Positions 46,617 to 61,001 of a stretch of DNA of 64,000 bases are shown here, piece by piece (the first letter of the stretch is position 1; each line of letters opens with the position of its first letter). The notes beneath the pieces are model-generated. The model did not search any database. It saw nothing but the letters and a program-made list of their open reading frames with translations, and was not told the origin of the DNA. This DNA comes from Dipteris shenzhenensis (Eukaryota > Polypodiophyta > Polypodiopsida > Gleicheniales). The translations under genes and the position numbers were made by a program. Where the stretch lies: the NCBI GenBank assembly GCA_047967505.1, contig CM106538.1. One strand, given 5' to 3'.

Positions 46617-47771
46617 GCCTGGACCCAAGTTTTCTTTTTGTGAGCCCTCACTAAGCCACATGTCATGATTGTAGATGCTAATCTTCATAAAGACATAATG
46701 GTTTAAATCCTATGGATTAAATTTGGATGGTTTTATGCTAATTAAGCTACATGTTCGAAATTCATCATCCGAGCTTTTGACCTTTGATGTATTTTGTTCT
46801 CTCTTCTATAGTCTACCACCTGATGAGTAAATAGCTACAAGTTCATGAGTAAGTATTGTCACTTGTCCTTTCATTTCTATGTTTCTGGCCTAAAAATATC
46901 AATGTCATTTGTGTAAGATATAATGAGATTGTATGACCTTAAGTGGGAAAGAAGTGTTGATCATAAGCTTTGATGGAGGTTCTCATGTCCATTGGGGTTC
47001 AAGGGTTCAGGAAAGTTCTATAAGGCTTAAAACAAAGATAGGCTTAAGAATACTAACTAGAGGTTTAAGGTTGAGAAAGAGTTGCAAGGCTCAGGAGTGG
47101 AGAGCTATTCTCCTTCATAGATTCATGGAGTTAAGGGATGAGGAGAATTGAACAATGGTGAGGAGGAAGGGAGGGGAGGAGGAGTCTCAATGGTGGGACC
47201 TCAATTGTCTCTACACTTTTTATACAGGACCTCAAGGGATGCTATAGTTTTTGTAGGGAACCTTCAAGGGTCTAGATGCTTTTCATAGAGGACCTCATAA
47301 AGTGTAGGGTTTTAGGATTTTTTTTTCTACTTTTAGTCATTTTCCCTCTAGATTGTACAAGATCCTAAAACTATGTTTACAACTAGAGTTATTTTGCTAC
47401 CCACACACACAATGGTCTCATATTTTCTACTCTTGGTTGTGCTTTGATCCTTGTTTCCATAGGGTTAATAGTAAGTAGATACATATTCAAATTGATTTCT
47501 TTGTTTTGTTGGATACGGTTTACTACAATATGCAAGACCAAGTCCAAACCACGGCCATTTAGATCCATTATTTGTTCTAATGTAACATCTTAGTTCTAAT
47601 CTTGGAGCATGTGCTCGAGCATATGAGAGCAGTGGTCTCAAATTGCTGGTATGTAGGAGGAGAAGTTTGTTTTGCCCTTGATAAGGTGGTGATGCAAAGG
47701 CAGCAATGAGTCAAAGCATCTAGGGCAGGGGTGAGAGGAGTTACAATAGTACAAACCATAAGGGAAGAGAT

Positions 47772-47777
<6 letters not shown>

Positions 47778-47823
<46 letters not shown>
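47778..47823. repeat. (GA)n microsatellite, 23 repeats
   Basis: Pure GA run of 46 bases followed by CGAGTTGTG. Confidence 0.95.
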
Positions 47824-47827
<4 letters not shown>

Positions 47828-50178
47828 TTGTGATCTAAGGAGATGATAGGAATAATAGCTAGATTAGAAATGAGAGCAAAGACAAGCATGATTGATTTAT
47901 CATTTATTGATCATTTAATTTTGGCCTAAATGAAGAGAAGACAAAATTAGCAAATAGAGCAATGGTTCCCTACTTGAAGATATCTACAAGCAATCCTTTC
48001 TTCATCTTGATCAAGCATGTGGTATCTCCATCATGGTGAAGTCCCAACAACAGTTGCTTTGGAGGTCCTCTCCTCCACAACCACCTCAGTAATGCCCATG
48101 TCCCTCTCACCATCGCCATTGGAAACAACATGCTAAGAATATTTATTGGATTTCCTTTGACTTCTACCTCTTCTACTATGGCAAACTTTGGTCCTCTTTC
48201 TTCACCCTACTTGCCAATGACCCTTTGTCCATAGGTGCTCCTTTATTTCTTCTTGTGTTAACTTTCTTGTTGCTTTTTGGTGCTCCAATGTCTTCTTCCA
48301 CACACTACACCATGTTTAGCCTGACTTAGATAGTTTTTTGGGTCAAATTATTTGCTTAGGCTGCATAGCCCTTAAAATTACTAGATGTTTGTGCCATTAT
48401 AATCAACATCCTATAATAATTGCATGTCAATGATCTATTGTTTGTAATGCACTCATGCTTATGCAAAGGATGCCCCTCCACCTCAAATCGCCATGCCTTG
48501 CCTTGGACATGGAGCATCTTCCTTCACTTGGCTATTCAGCTTCAAACTAGGAACTACATCCAAGACAATTTCTATATTGTTGCTTGTGGTTTCGAGGTGG
48601 TTCCATATGTACTATACTACAACCATGGTCAACTAGGAGCATTTATACTATAAGACATTCGTTGCCATGCTCCACAATATTTTGCTTTTTCTATCCCTTT
48701 GAGATGACTTTGACAACTTATATTCATGCTATAAAACAATGTAATTTTTTTGCAAGAAATTTTGTAGATTTGCCAAAATTTTAACAACCCCAAGGATTTT
48801 GGCCAAAAGTATGACTCCAAAACGAAAAAAATCACCAAATATTGTAGTAAAATACAATTTATAGCCATTTCTTGACAAGTTGTCACCAAAAGCTTAATTA
48901 GGCTACACTATACTAGGCATAAGTATATGGATAATAGTGTAAAACACCATGATACTTTATCTAAAATATATATGGGTTGTCACCAATCGTTTGGCACTTT
49001 TCCAAGGAGGGGCTTGAAAAAAATTTCAGTATTATCAAAATTGGTCAAGCTTTGTGTTACCATTTGGACAATTTTGACAATGCTTATGTTAGTAAGTGGC
49101 TTAAGCTCCTTAAGGTTTAGCCAGATGATGGGCCTATTTTTAGCCTATTATGTCTTCTAGTTTATAATATTAAGTTACAAGTCATTAGTGTGACTATTGG
49201 GAACAAACATTGCGACTACTATGATAGGCATAGAAACATTGAGAAGGAATGCAAAAGAAGTGTAATGTATGCAACCACTTCAGTCCACCCTGAGGTCCAA
49301 GTGGAGAAGCAAGCATAGGTAATTTCCAATCTCAACATCATGGTTAGGACATTTTCTCAATTTTCTTTGAAAGTTATTAGTGTCTTGTCAAATTGTTTTC
49401 ATTGATGTTGTTCCACAAATTGTGAGGACATAATTTTGGGCAAGCCTTACCAATATAACAAGTTTGTAGTTTCCTTGGCCAAGGAGTTTTTCTACCTTTG
49501 GAGTTGTTCTACTATCTTTGAATTATTTCTAGTATCCCAATTACTATTGCTACTGAATTGATACTTTTGTAGGCAACATACATCAGGGTTTCAGATGCCT
49601 ATGAAATGCACACCTATAGTTTGCCTAGATTTTGGATACCTATCTATCCATGGGTTATGGTGGCTGCCTATTGTGTCCTATTGGCTACATATCTATCCAT
49701 GGGTTATGGCTGCCTATTGGTTGCCTATAATTTGGCTAATGTTGACCACCTACCAAGTCCCTCAATAGGTTTTGCTCTCTTTTTTGGAACGTCATTTTCC
49801 CTTACGGAAACTACAACAAAAGCTATACACTTTACAATATCATGTATACAAACATCCTTTTATCCAAAAAGAATTTTTTTAATTCATAAAAATGAGAGGA
49901 CATTTTCTTGATGCCCTAGCAATACTCACCAATAAATCTACTGATCTCCACTAAATATTTATCAATTCAAAATGGGATTGAGAGGCTTTCTAGGCTTGGC
50001 TAGTAGTTCAAATTGAGAAGCTTTCATAACATTACTAAATTGAGGAATCTTTCATTATATTTTTGAACTGAGAAGGTTTCTAGACTTGGCTAATTATCAT
50101 CAAAATCATATTAGATATTTCATAGAGATTCTCTATCTTAGTTCTAGTTTCCCAAGATTGAAGTAGCCTTTGTTTGGG

Positions 50179-50604
50179 GAGCTATTCAAGACTAAGCCCT
50201 GGACATTCTCAAAATCAAGTTGACCTCAGCCTATTCTCAAAATCAAGTTGACCTCTCCTCCCATTCTCAAATTTCCTAACTACAGCAATGTCCTTGAGGT
50301 AGAGGTTGATGCAAGTATCTATGCCATTGGGGTAATTATTTCTCATGAAATTCATCAAGTGACTTACTTTAGATCAACCTTACTAGATGTCACACTGAAT
50401 TATCCCACCTATGATAAAGAGCTATATGGTTTGCTATAGGCAAAAGCATTGGAGCCAATATCTACTTGGTACAATGGCTATTGTCCACATTGACAATTGG
50501 CCCCTAGAATATCAACATATATATAAGTCAATTTGCAACTTGAGGCATGTCAAGTGGGCCACCTACTAGCAACAATGTCACCTCATCATCATCAACTTAT
50601 AAGG
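50179..50604 (+). pseudogene. Ty3/gypsy RNase H relic, array copy 4
   Basis: Same relic again; the frame PPILKFPNYSNVLEVEVDAS to KELYGLL is retained base for base as far as I compared. Confidence 0.8.
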
Positions 50605-51788
50605 TCACTCTTGAAGCATTTAGGTTACATAAAAACCGATATTAAAAGGAATCTTTCAAAAAAAATCTGAAAACCTTGTTAAAAACCAAACCATTTTTAT
50701 TGATTGAACCCTCTTGCATAGCTAGCTTCCAAAAATCACCTCATCATCATCAACTTATAAGGTCACTCTTGAAGCATTTAGGTTACATAAAAACCGATAT
50801 TAAAAGGAACCTTTCAAAAAAAATCTGAAAACCTTGTTAAAAACCAAACCATTTTTATTGATTGAACCCTCTTGCATAGCTAGCTTCCAAAAACAATTGA
50901 ACTTAAATATAAGAAGTCTTTTGTATATAACAACGTAGAAATCACATTTAAAAACTAACTCTTTGTAAAGTATTAAAGTTAGTAAATGGGGTCAAAATCC
51001 TCCCTTAATTCTTTCTATAACAAACAAGGTAGAACATCAATTTATTAAAAACCATGAATTTTTTTACAACGTTGATATAAAACATTTGCTTTCATGGTTT
51101 TTTCTCCTTGTCCAAGGAGTCAAAAACCTAATACCCTCACTCCTAGCTCTATCTTATAGTAGATGGGTGATGCAAATAACCTAAAACTTTGGCATGTTCT
51201 TTTGAGAGGGAGCTTGATTTGTACTCCATTGGCATTCATTCATCCCATCAAAGCACATAAGACATTGCATGACCTAGACTCTATCATCTCCTTTGACTCC
51301 ATCCAATTCTCACATCTTAGACTTTGTCAACTCCTTTGGTCTTGCAGGAGGTATTGGACTATGGCCCCCAACTACATAGCTTGCAAGGCCACAAAGAAGT
51401 TCTTACTCATGGAGCTACTTGGCTAGAAGAATTTTTATAGGTACACCCATGAATTCAATGAGGAGTATGAGTGAGGCATGTTTGAATTAGCTCCCATGAG
51501 ATTGAGACCAAGATGAAGAAACATCATGGTGCAAGACTAGGATTCTATTTTCACTTGTCTTGGGCTAGAAGAAATTGAAGTCCTATCATGTTCAAGACGA
51601 GTTCATCAAGCCGACACCCAATAATGAAATTGTATAAGAGCATGTAGATGGCATTTGGCATTGTGAATCTCAACAACTTAAGATGAGATTGGAACATCTC
51701 AAGCCTATAGTTGGTGAGGAATTTCAAGTACTTGAGGATACTTCTCAAATTTGTTGGAGCTAAGGGATCTAATGTTGATGTATAACAC

Positions 51789-52659
51789 AATATATGCCAT
51801 TATGTGGTATTTTGTGCTATATTCCAAAAATTGTGTTTATTGTAGAGCTTAGATTATGATATATACATTAATACTTGCTATTTGGATTAGATTAGATAGC
51901 TTAGACACTACAAGTAATGCTTGGTGTATACCTTCGATTGATGCTAGGTGTATAAGGTGTTGTTTAGCATAGATTATGCTATATATCACATATATGTGCT
52001 ATATTGCCACTACTAAACAAAACATGCAGAAAATATTATGTGACTTGGAGCATTAATAATGTGCTCTATAGCAATTGAGTTGGCATTTGGATTTGTGCTA
52101 TATATAGCACATTGTCCATGCTACATAGCAAATAATTCTTGCTACACATGTTTAACTTTGCTATAATAACACCAATAATGTGCTATGTATTGTAGGTTAT
52201 GTGCCATATAGATAAGTAATGTGTTGTATTAGCGAATTTATGACATATAGCATTGCCTATGTGCCATGTAGCACAAATCATTCTATATCGCACATTATCT
52301 TTGTTGCAACACCTTTTCTACAGTATATCAAAGCTAGATACATAACTTGTGATTCATATTACATAATTTTTAGTTTATAGCTCATTATTTGTGCATAAGA
52401 AATGTTCTATAGGGAAACTTGTAACACATAGCATAGATTATGTGCTATGTAGCAGAAGTCATGTGCTATATAGAGCAAATTGTGCTACATAGCATAGATT
52501 GTGTGCTATTTAGCACAAAATATGCTATGTAGCACATTACTTTTGCTACATATAACCTTATCTATCATATAGCATAAGTAAACACAAAACTTGTAAATAG
52601 CATACTTTTTTTTTGCATAGCACATTATGTATACTATTTTGTGTTATTTATGCTACGTA
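51789..52659. repeat. Palindrome-rich tract, array copy 4
   Basis: Matches copy 3 throughout the parts compared. Confidence 0.85.
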
Positions 52660-53814
52660 GCCTGGACCCAAGTTTTCTTTTTGTGAGCCCTCACTAAGCC
52701 ACATGTCATGATTGTAGATGCTAATCTTCATAAAGACATAATGGTTTAAATCCTATGGATTAAATTTGGATGGTTTTATGCTAATTAAGCTACATGTTCG
52801 AAATTCATCATCCGAGCTTTTGACCTTTGATGTATTTTGTTCTCTCTTCTATAGTCTACCACCTGATGAGTAAATAGCTACAAGTTCATGAGTAAGTATT
52901 GTCACTTGTCCTTTCATTTCTATGTTTCTGGCCTAAAAATATCAATGTCATTTGTGTAAGATATAATGAGATTGTATGACCTTAAGTGGGAAAGAAGTGT
53001 TGATCATAAGCTTTGATGGAGGTTCTCATGTCCATTGGGGTTCAAGGGTTCAGGAAAGTTCTATAAGGCTTAAAACAAAGATAGGCTTAAGAATACTAAC
53101 TAGAGGTTTAAGGTTGAGAAAGAGTTGCAAGGCTCAGGAGTGGAGAGCTATTCTCCTTCATAGATTCATGGAGTTAAGGGATGAGGAGAATTGAACAATG
53201 GTGAGGAGGAAGGGAGGGGAGGAGGAGTCTCAATGGTGGGACCTCAATTGTCTCTACACTTTTTATACAGGACCTCAAGGGATGCTATAGTTTTTGTAGG
53301 GAACCTTCAAGGGTCTAGATGCTTTTCATAGAGGACCTCATAAAGTGTAGGGTTTTAGGATTTTTTTTTCTACTTTTAGTCATTTTCCCTCTAGATTGTA
53401 CAAGATCCTAAAACTATGTTTACAACTAGAGTTATTTTGCTACCCACACACACAATGGTCTCATATTTTCTACTCTTGGTTGTGCTTTGATCCTTGTTTC
53501 CATAGGGTTAATAGTAAGTAGATACATATTCAAATTGATTTCTTTGTTTTGTTGGATACGGTTTACTACAATATGCAAGACCAAGTCCAAACCACGGCCA
53601 TTTAGATCCATTATTTGTTCTAATGTAACATCTTAGTTCTAATCTTGGAGCATGTGCTCGAGCATATGAGAGCAGTGGTCTCAAATTGCTGGTATGTAGG
53701 AGGAGAAGTTTGTTTTGCCCTTGATAAGGTGGTGATGCAAAGGCAGCAATGAGTCAAAGCATCTAGGGCAGGGGTGAGAGGAGTTACAATAGTACAAACC
53801 ATAAGGGAAGAGAT

Positions 53815-53820
<6 letters not shown>

Positions 53821-53846
<26 letters not shown>
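53821..53846. repeat. (GA)n microsatellite, 13 repeats
   Basis: Pure GA run of only 26 bases, the shortest of the four. Confidence 0.95.
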
Positions 53847-55165
53847 CGAGTTGTGATCTAAGGAGATGATAGAAATAATAGCTAGATTAGAAATGAGAGC
53901 AAAGACAAGCATGATTGATTTATCATTTATTGATCATTTAATTTTGGCCTAAATGAAGAGAAGACAAAATTAGCAAATAGAGCAATGGTTCCCTACTTGA
54001 AGATATCTACAAGCAATCCTTTCTTCATCTTGATCAAGCATGTGGTATCTCCATCATGGTGAAGTCCCAACAACAGTTGCTTTGGAGGTCCTCTCCTCCA
54101 CAACCACCTCAGTAATGCCCATGTCCCTCTCACCATCGCCATTGGAAACAACATGCTAAGAATATTTATTGGATTTCCTTTGACTTCTACCTCTTCTACT
54201 ATGGCAAACTTTGGTCCTCTTTCTTCACCCTACTTGCCAATGACCCTTTGTCCATAGGTGCTCCTTTATTTCTTCTTGTGTTAACTTTCTTGTTGCTTTT
54301 TGGTGCTCCAATGTCTTCTTCCACACACTACACCATGTTTAGCCTGACTTAGATAGTTTTTTGGGTCAAATTATTTGCTTAGGCTGCATAGCCCTTAAAA
54401 TTACTAGATGTTTGTGCCATTATAATCAACATCCTATAATAATTGCATGTCAATGATCTATTGTTTGTAATGCACTCATGCTTATGCAAAGGATGCCCCT
54501 CCACCTCAAATCGCCATGCCTTGCCTTGGACATGGAGCATCTTCCTTCACTTGGCTATTCAGCTTCAAACTAGGAACTACATCCAAGACAATTTCTATAT
54601 TGTTGCTTGTGGTTTCGAGGTGGTTCCATATGTACTATACTACAACCATGGTCAACTAGGAGCATTTATACTATAAGACATTCGTTGCCATGCTCCACAA
54701 TATTTTGCTTTTTCTATCCCTTTGAGATGACTTTGACAACTTATATTCATGCTATAAAACAATGTAATTTTTTTGCAAGAAATTTTGTAGATTTGCCAAA
54801 ATTTTAACAACCCCAAGGATTTTGGCCAAAAGTATGACTCCAAAACGAAAAAAATCACCAAATATTGTAGTAAAATACAATTTATAGCCATTTCTTGACA
54901 AGTTGTCACCAAAAGCTTAATTAGGTTACACTATACTAGGCATAAGTATATGGATAATAGTGTAAAACACCATGATACTTTATCTAAAATATATATGGGT
55001 TGTCACCAATCGTTTGGCACTTTTCCAAGGAGGGGCTTGAAAAAAATTTCAGTATTATCAAAATTGGTCAAGCTTTGTGTTACCATTTGGACAATTTTGA
55101 CAATGCTTATGTTAGTAAGTGGCTTAAGCTCCTTAAGGTTTAGCCAGATGATGGGCCTATTTTTA

Positions 55166-58100
55166 ATTTATAAGATTACCACTTAAACATCCAAAGCAAT
55201 TTGTTGATGCATAGGTGATTCTCTAAAACCAACATTGGTGGTGGATGCAACTCACTCTATTCATGGCATTCATAATGTTAGATTAGTATCTATCTCCCAA
55301 TGTGAGCATGACTCTAGATGCAATCTCATTGTGCTAAATTTTAATGAACATGTAACTATAACATATATTAGTATTGTTATGGTGAGATTATCCTTATACA
55401 TGAGGCTTAGTGTTTGATGACTATGTCATTAATCACATATGCCTGCAACCTATGTTGATTACTATGATGGAAAGTCCTAGGGGAACTCAAACTTCCTTAT
55501 CTATAGTGTTATAGCTCATGACATATATCGAAAGCTAAACATAGAGGGGATGCATCAAGCAATCGATTGAAAGGATTATGAAACAAAATCAAGAGCTAAG
55601 TTTACACTCAAAACTCATGTAGCTTTCTAAAGGGTGATAGGTGAGTGGCTTCTTCCAGAGTCCAAGTAAGACCTTCAAAACATGATCATATACTTCGACA
55701 AAGGAAAATAGGCTAGTGGCTTCCTCCAAAATCCAAACAAGCCCTTCAATGGATTGTAACTCTAGAATGTGCATGAATTTTAGAACGTAGATCTTACTCT
55801 TGTAGTAAGAGCTCTTGTCCACTCAAGAACAATTCAAGATCTATTCTCATAGTATCTACTATTGCATATGGCAATGAGCTAAATTCTCAAGGACTGAGAA
55901 CGAGAGGGGGAAGCATAGCAACTTATTGCTAGTGTAACAAAGTAGAAATCTAGAATGAAGCTCATGAGAAGCTCACGAGATGGGAGAGAGAGATGGACCA
56001 TGAGATAGAGTCAACATGTCAAACTTTTTGACTATCACCTTCATAACATGGAAGGTTACAATGATCCACACCATAGAAGTGGATGACCACCCATTATGTA
56101 GGAATCCAAGTCCTTATCTCCTAATCCTAATCTTATCCCCAATATCCTCATCCATCAATCACATGGATGTAAATTTAAGACACTCCCATCATCCTCATGT
56201 ACAAATCTCAATCCTCCCCTTCAATATACAAAATGGGTGAAGCATTGTACTATCACCACGTGATATAATGCTAAGGGAGAAGCCTTTATCAGTTACAAGC
56301 TTATTACAAGGTTTTTTATATAATAAAAAACATGGTGTTAATTTGACAAAACACTACATAAGGAGAGTAGTGTATTGATTAATGACTCTCTAAAGTTACT
56401 TGACCTTCTAAAAAATGCTATATGTGTTATACCTTAGTCATCTTGACATAACAAATAATTTGTACATGGATATAATCGTCTTCCACAAACATACACTCTA
56501 TGCAAGAAGGAAGGAGCATCCTACCAATTTATCACGACATGGTGATGTCTACTCCACTACAAAATGAAGAGAAATAATACATATGCAAGGTACATGAAAA
56601 TGCAATATAAAATCATAAAATAGAGACAATAAGATACATCATTATGAAAGTGAGCATGAGCTCACTTATCTTCCTCCAAATAAAATGCACCCTGAGGATT
56701 GTCATTTCTCCCAAAAGCATATGGCAAGAGACTCTTTTGATTAATAAGAGAATTTTCATTACGTTCACCATATTAGAAGGTGCTTGCAAATAAAGAATTA
56801 TTGATCCATTTATGCTCAAAAATAAAAATGCTACCAATAAGGCACAATAATTTTCTCCTTTGTGGTTTCTAATCAAGGTAGGAAATGGTTGCCATCATTT
56901 TTTGCAAAAAAGTGTTTCTTAGCTTCACATTTTGTGCTTCTCTTGCCATGGTTCTCCAAGAGTTTATTTCTTAGAAAGATTTGGCTTAAAACTCACCGAT
57001 GACATCTACTAGAGGAACTTTTTTTCATTGTCATGGCTATGTTTGTGGAGCTATTACATTAGGTTAAAATGTCGAGCCTTATATCAATCTTTACTTGGGA
57101 ATTTCAACATGCTAAGGTTTTGCAATTGTGCTAGTCAGTTTGTCAAGGCGATGGATTTCCTTTGATGGACTCTTTAGTGCCCTACTTGATGACATTTTTC
57201 TTTCCTCTCCCATTATTTGGCTAAGGTTTCCTAAAGTATTACCTTTTTTGAGACGTGGCATTTGTGGCTAAGACCTCATAAGGTTCAATCACTATTCGAC
57301 CATAAGTTTGACTAGGATATTTTTGGCCCTTTTTTATTTTCCTTTGACCACTATTTTTTGATCCACTCATACAACTTTTTGAGCCATATAAGACCAGCAT
57401 TTTTCTATCTTGATTGAAAACCACAAAGAGGGAAATTACAGCTTTTTCCAATCACAACACTCCCAAAACACAAAAATTAGTTAATTGTGTTCAATTAATG
57501 GAGGGTTAGTATTGTGATGTAAACTCTATAGGTTTTACCTTCTATTTTGCAATTATCTTAGGCATAAAAATTAGTAGTTATTTGTATTCTTTTGGTTCAA
57601 AGAGGGATAAGTTACATGGGAAACATGATATCTTTTCACATCAATATAATAATTGCATATCCTATAGTTTTGCTCCATGCATTGGAGATTACTTCGCTAT
57701 TCAGTATCAAGCATTTAATGCAATGCTTGTTTCCACCATTTTCTAGAGAATTAGGTTGTAGTCATAGATTCAACACATGCACCCAATTTGTAGTTGGGGT
57801 AGGATCCGAAAGGTGCTTGAGTCCAATTGATTTTAACCAACCCATCTTTGGTTGCCCAGTGTTCTTTGTTTCCAGCTTTGATACTTTGATTGCAAAATTT
57901 TTATTACTGTCTATATTTAAAAAACCACATAAAATCATATTTGCTACTTTTTAAAAATACATGCATGATTGCATGCTAGATAAATTTGTCACACTTTTTT
58001 TTGGTTTAAATTTACATATATATATTCCAATGGTTGCGTAAAGTGAAAGAAATCTATGTAGCTAGTATATGTAGGATATTCATTTCTTGAATTATGATAT

Positions 58101-59481
58101 GAGAATGATTGGCAACTAGTATCCATGTAACATACCATTATTTTTCACTCAAGATAAAACATTCTCAAACACCAAAAAGCCAAGAAAGGGCCCATTCTCC
58201 TAGATTATAGTTTTTTGGGAAAAGAATCATGTTGCTTCCCTACTCAAACACTTTGGGGTTCTAATAACTCTTTGTGTTATTATAAGACTATGTCTAATCA
58301 TTGTTTTTAGAAAATGGGATCTTTCCTTAAATTATTTTACTCAATCTAGCTTCTTAAAAAAATTTATTGCTGTGTATTGAGGTGCTTCCAATAGGTGAAT
58401 GATATTGTTTTCCTAGCATAGCTATCACCTACTACTATTCAACTTGCTACTACCTACTTATATTGATGCTTCATAGCTAGTATTTTGCTACTAACTTATG
58501 CTTTCACTTTTTTCTCCTCCAACTTTCTTCTTAACAATTAAAATCACAAATTTGGAAGAAGGGACTGTTCATTTGCATTATGATTCTTGCAAAGCATATA
58601 CAAACTATGCTATTTTACTTTTGTCCTTAATTTTTACATCATTTAAAACCTAGAAAATTTTGTGTACTTTCTTGTTCTAAACCACATTAACTTTACCTTG
58701 ACATCCTGTGTACCATTTTCTCTACATTGCTCATGCAGCAATAGAGATTAATATATATGTGGAGAGCTTATGCAAAGAGCCCATCACTAAAAGGACTTAA
58801 ATGGTGCTAGGCATTGCTACATCATCAAGCCTTGTTATGTTATACAAATTTATGTATCTTCTATGTCCTATAGCTATAGTTTATTGTGAAATCACATAAG
58901 TTTTGTGATGCTCACATGCACATGGGAGACCTTGTCTAGACTGTACTCTAGACAATGATGGTGAAAAGACCTCATTTTACCCATGCATTAGTATCCATTT
59001 TTTTCATTGTTCTTTGGTTTAAGTAATTTTCTCATGGAGATGAAGGAGGTTCTTTTGGTGGATTTTTTCATCACCATTGACCAAAGATAATCTAAGAACA
59101 AGTGATCTACACTCTAGTGCATATGGAGTCTAGCCATGGTCAGAGGGAGTTTAATTTGGTAATGATTGAAGGTATGGAGCTTCAACTCTTTTAATTTGGT
59201 AGTTTCATCTTATGCATGCTCAGCACCTAAACTCTTGGGTAGAATGCACATGCAAGCTTGCAAAAAAGGAAAAAGAAAAACTAGGCTATTAAGATTTTCT
59301 TGTAATACAATGATGATGGATCGAAAACTAAAAGGTAGGCAGGGACATTGTCCAGAATAATGCATGACAAGGCCTCGGGTTCATGGGGATCAACAGGAAT
59401 CGCCTGGCTCAATTGGGAAATTAATGAATGTCAAGGTGACTATGGAGGAGATGACCAATGAGGCATTGGGCTCTCTAAATG
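55166..59481. other. Unassigned sequence right of the array
   Basis: A diverged direct repeat of about 34 bases (AGTGGCTTC(T/C)TCCA(G/A)A(G/A)TCCAA) lies at 55643 and 55714. Frames of 60-120 codons (for example 55589-55822 minus, 56613-56876 minus, 57239-57451 minus, 57592-57954 plus) show no recognisable domain. Overall AT-rich, no gene called. Confidence 0.4.
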
Positions 59482-59814
59482 TCACTGAGGATGACATCGG
59501 GGTTTTTTTTGTATACGCATCTTTTGTCTGCCAAAGCAGATGCACATCTCCTTGGTACCCTTCATGTACCTCATGATGCACTTAACTGCCTCCCAATGCC
59601 TCTTTCCTAGACTAGCCATATACCGACTAACAACTTCCACTGTAAATGCAACATCCGAACTAGTAGCTATCATAGCATACATAAGGCTCCCAACCACTGA
59701 TGCATAAGAAACCTTGGCCATCATGGACCTCTCCTCATTTGATTTGGGACTATCTTCCTGACTCAGTTTCACATATGGAGGCAATGGAGTACTTACTGCC
59801 TTCCCTCCCTCCAT
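59482..59814 (-). pseudogene. Copia pol: post-RT connection segment
   Basis: A 110-codon frame with VSTPLPPYVKLSQED, SYASVVGSLMYAM, FTVEVVSRYMASLGKRHWEA and MRYMKGTKEM, the conserved copia stretch between reverse transcriptase and RNase H. The homologous part stops at MRIQ; the following residues come from unrelated flanking DNA, marking a truncation. Confidence 0.85.
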
Positions 59815-59823
59815 ATTGAAACG

Positions 59824-60577
59824 CTACAAAACTTTTGTAAGATACTCCTTTTGTGAAAGCCAAAGGAATTTCCTACTCTGATTATGCGTGATGCGCATAC
59901 TAAGAATATGACCTGTGAATCCCAAACCTTTCATGTCAAAGGCCTCATGCAACTTAGCCTTCAATGCATCTAGCTCATAAGTGTTCTTGCTAGCCAATAG
60001 CATATCATCCACATAAAGTGCCAGGAGTATCAGGCTATTATCCTTAGCCCTTTTGATGTAGAGGCAGTGATCAATCTCACTTCTTTTGAAACCATGGGAC
60101 AAATGAAATGCCATAGAGACTCTTTTTCAGCTTGCAAACTAAATTCTCTTCGCCCTTTTCTTCAAAGCCTTCCGGTTGTACCATGTAAATATCGTCATGC
60201 AAATCCCTATGCAAGAAAGCTGTCTTGACATCCATCTGCACAAGCTTCATATCCTCTCCTGCCACAAGTCTAAGCACGTATCTAACTGTGGTCATCTTCA
60301 CAACCGGAGAGAAAATCTTATTAAAGTCCACATCCTTCTCTTGCTTGAACCCTTTAGCAACCAAATAGGCCTTGTACTTAGGCACATCATCATCAGTGAC
60401 CTTCATCTTGTAGACCCATATATATGGTAATGCTTTCTTTCCATGTGACAAAGAAACCAAGTCCCAAGTCTTATTCTTTATGAGTGAACTCATCTCTGAT
60501 TGCATAGCATACTCCCACTTGTGCTGATTCTCGTGCATCATAGCCTCTTTGTAAGCAAGAAGGCTCCGTGCAATCAA
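59824..60577 (-). pseudogene. Copia pol: reverse transcriptase
   Basis: Two overlapping frames (60577-60077 and 60114-59824). The first has WDLVSLSHGKKALPYIWVYK, VAKGFKQEKDVDF, FSPVVKMTTVR and MDVKTAFLHRDL, with the catalytic Asp of motif A. The second has YVDDMLLAS, the catalytic Asp pair. Between KKSLYG and LSHGFKRSEIDH the family normally has about 15 more residues (LKQAPR.W...); these are missing and the frame changes there, so a small deletion disabled the enzyme. The two Asp motifs themselves survive. Confidence 0.9.
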
Positions 60578-61001
60578 TAAGCATCACATAGTTTGCCTTT
60601 GGAACAAATCTCTCAGGTGGTCTAGACACTTTAGATGATCTTCTCAAAGGCATTCTAACTTGTTGTCCAACCTACATATCAGCCACATTTGGCTCATCAT
60701 TTCCACCAATAGATGATCCATCATCTACCCTTGATTGTGTACCTATGGGAGTACCTGGTGGCACCATTTCCTACACATTTGGTGCATCAACTTGCTATCT
60801 ATCAACACATTCAAGTGGATTCACATTTTGTAAAGTGATTCTCCTCATTTCCACATCTTTCATGGGTGTCATGCATCTTCTTCTCATTGAAAACCACATC
60901 ATGGCTTCATATGATCTTCTTTGCTTTTGGTTCCCAAAGATGATAGCCCATGTCTCCACTTTCATCATAACCTAGAAAGATGCATTTCCTTGACTTAGGA
61001 T

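Larger units (their letters stand above)
43098..49140 (+). repeat. 6,043-bp tandem unit, copy 3
   Basis: Carries changes shared only with copy 4: CTTCTATAGTCTACC near 46805, GACTAGGATTC near 45495, and a longer T run with TTTCTAC near 47330. It shares the GA length and the GATAGGAAT base with copy 2. Confidence 0.97.
49141..55165 (+). repeat. Tandem unit, copy 4 (last, 20 bp shorter)
   Basis: Ends the array at CCTATTTTTA, which then continues as ATTTATAAG instead of GCCTATT; only the bases TA are ambiguous at the junction. It shares derived changes with copy 3 but reads GATAGAAAT downstream of the GA run like copy 1. A private change is TAGGTTACAC near 54925. The 20-base shortfall is entirely in the GA run. 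Confidence 0.97.

Noticed and set aside
31012-55165. Pure assembly duplication of one read block
   Set aside because: Copies differ by substitutions, a 4-base indel and three GA lengths, so they are not plain duplicates; still, depth should be checked.
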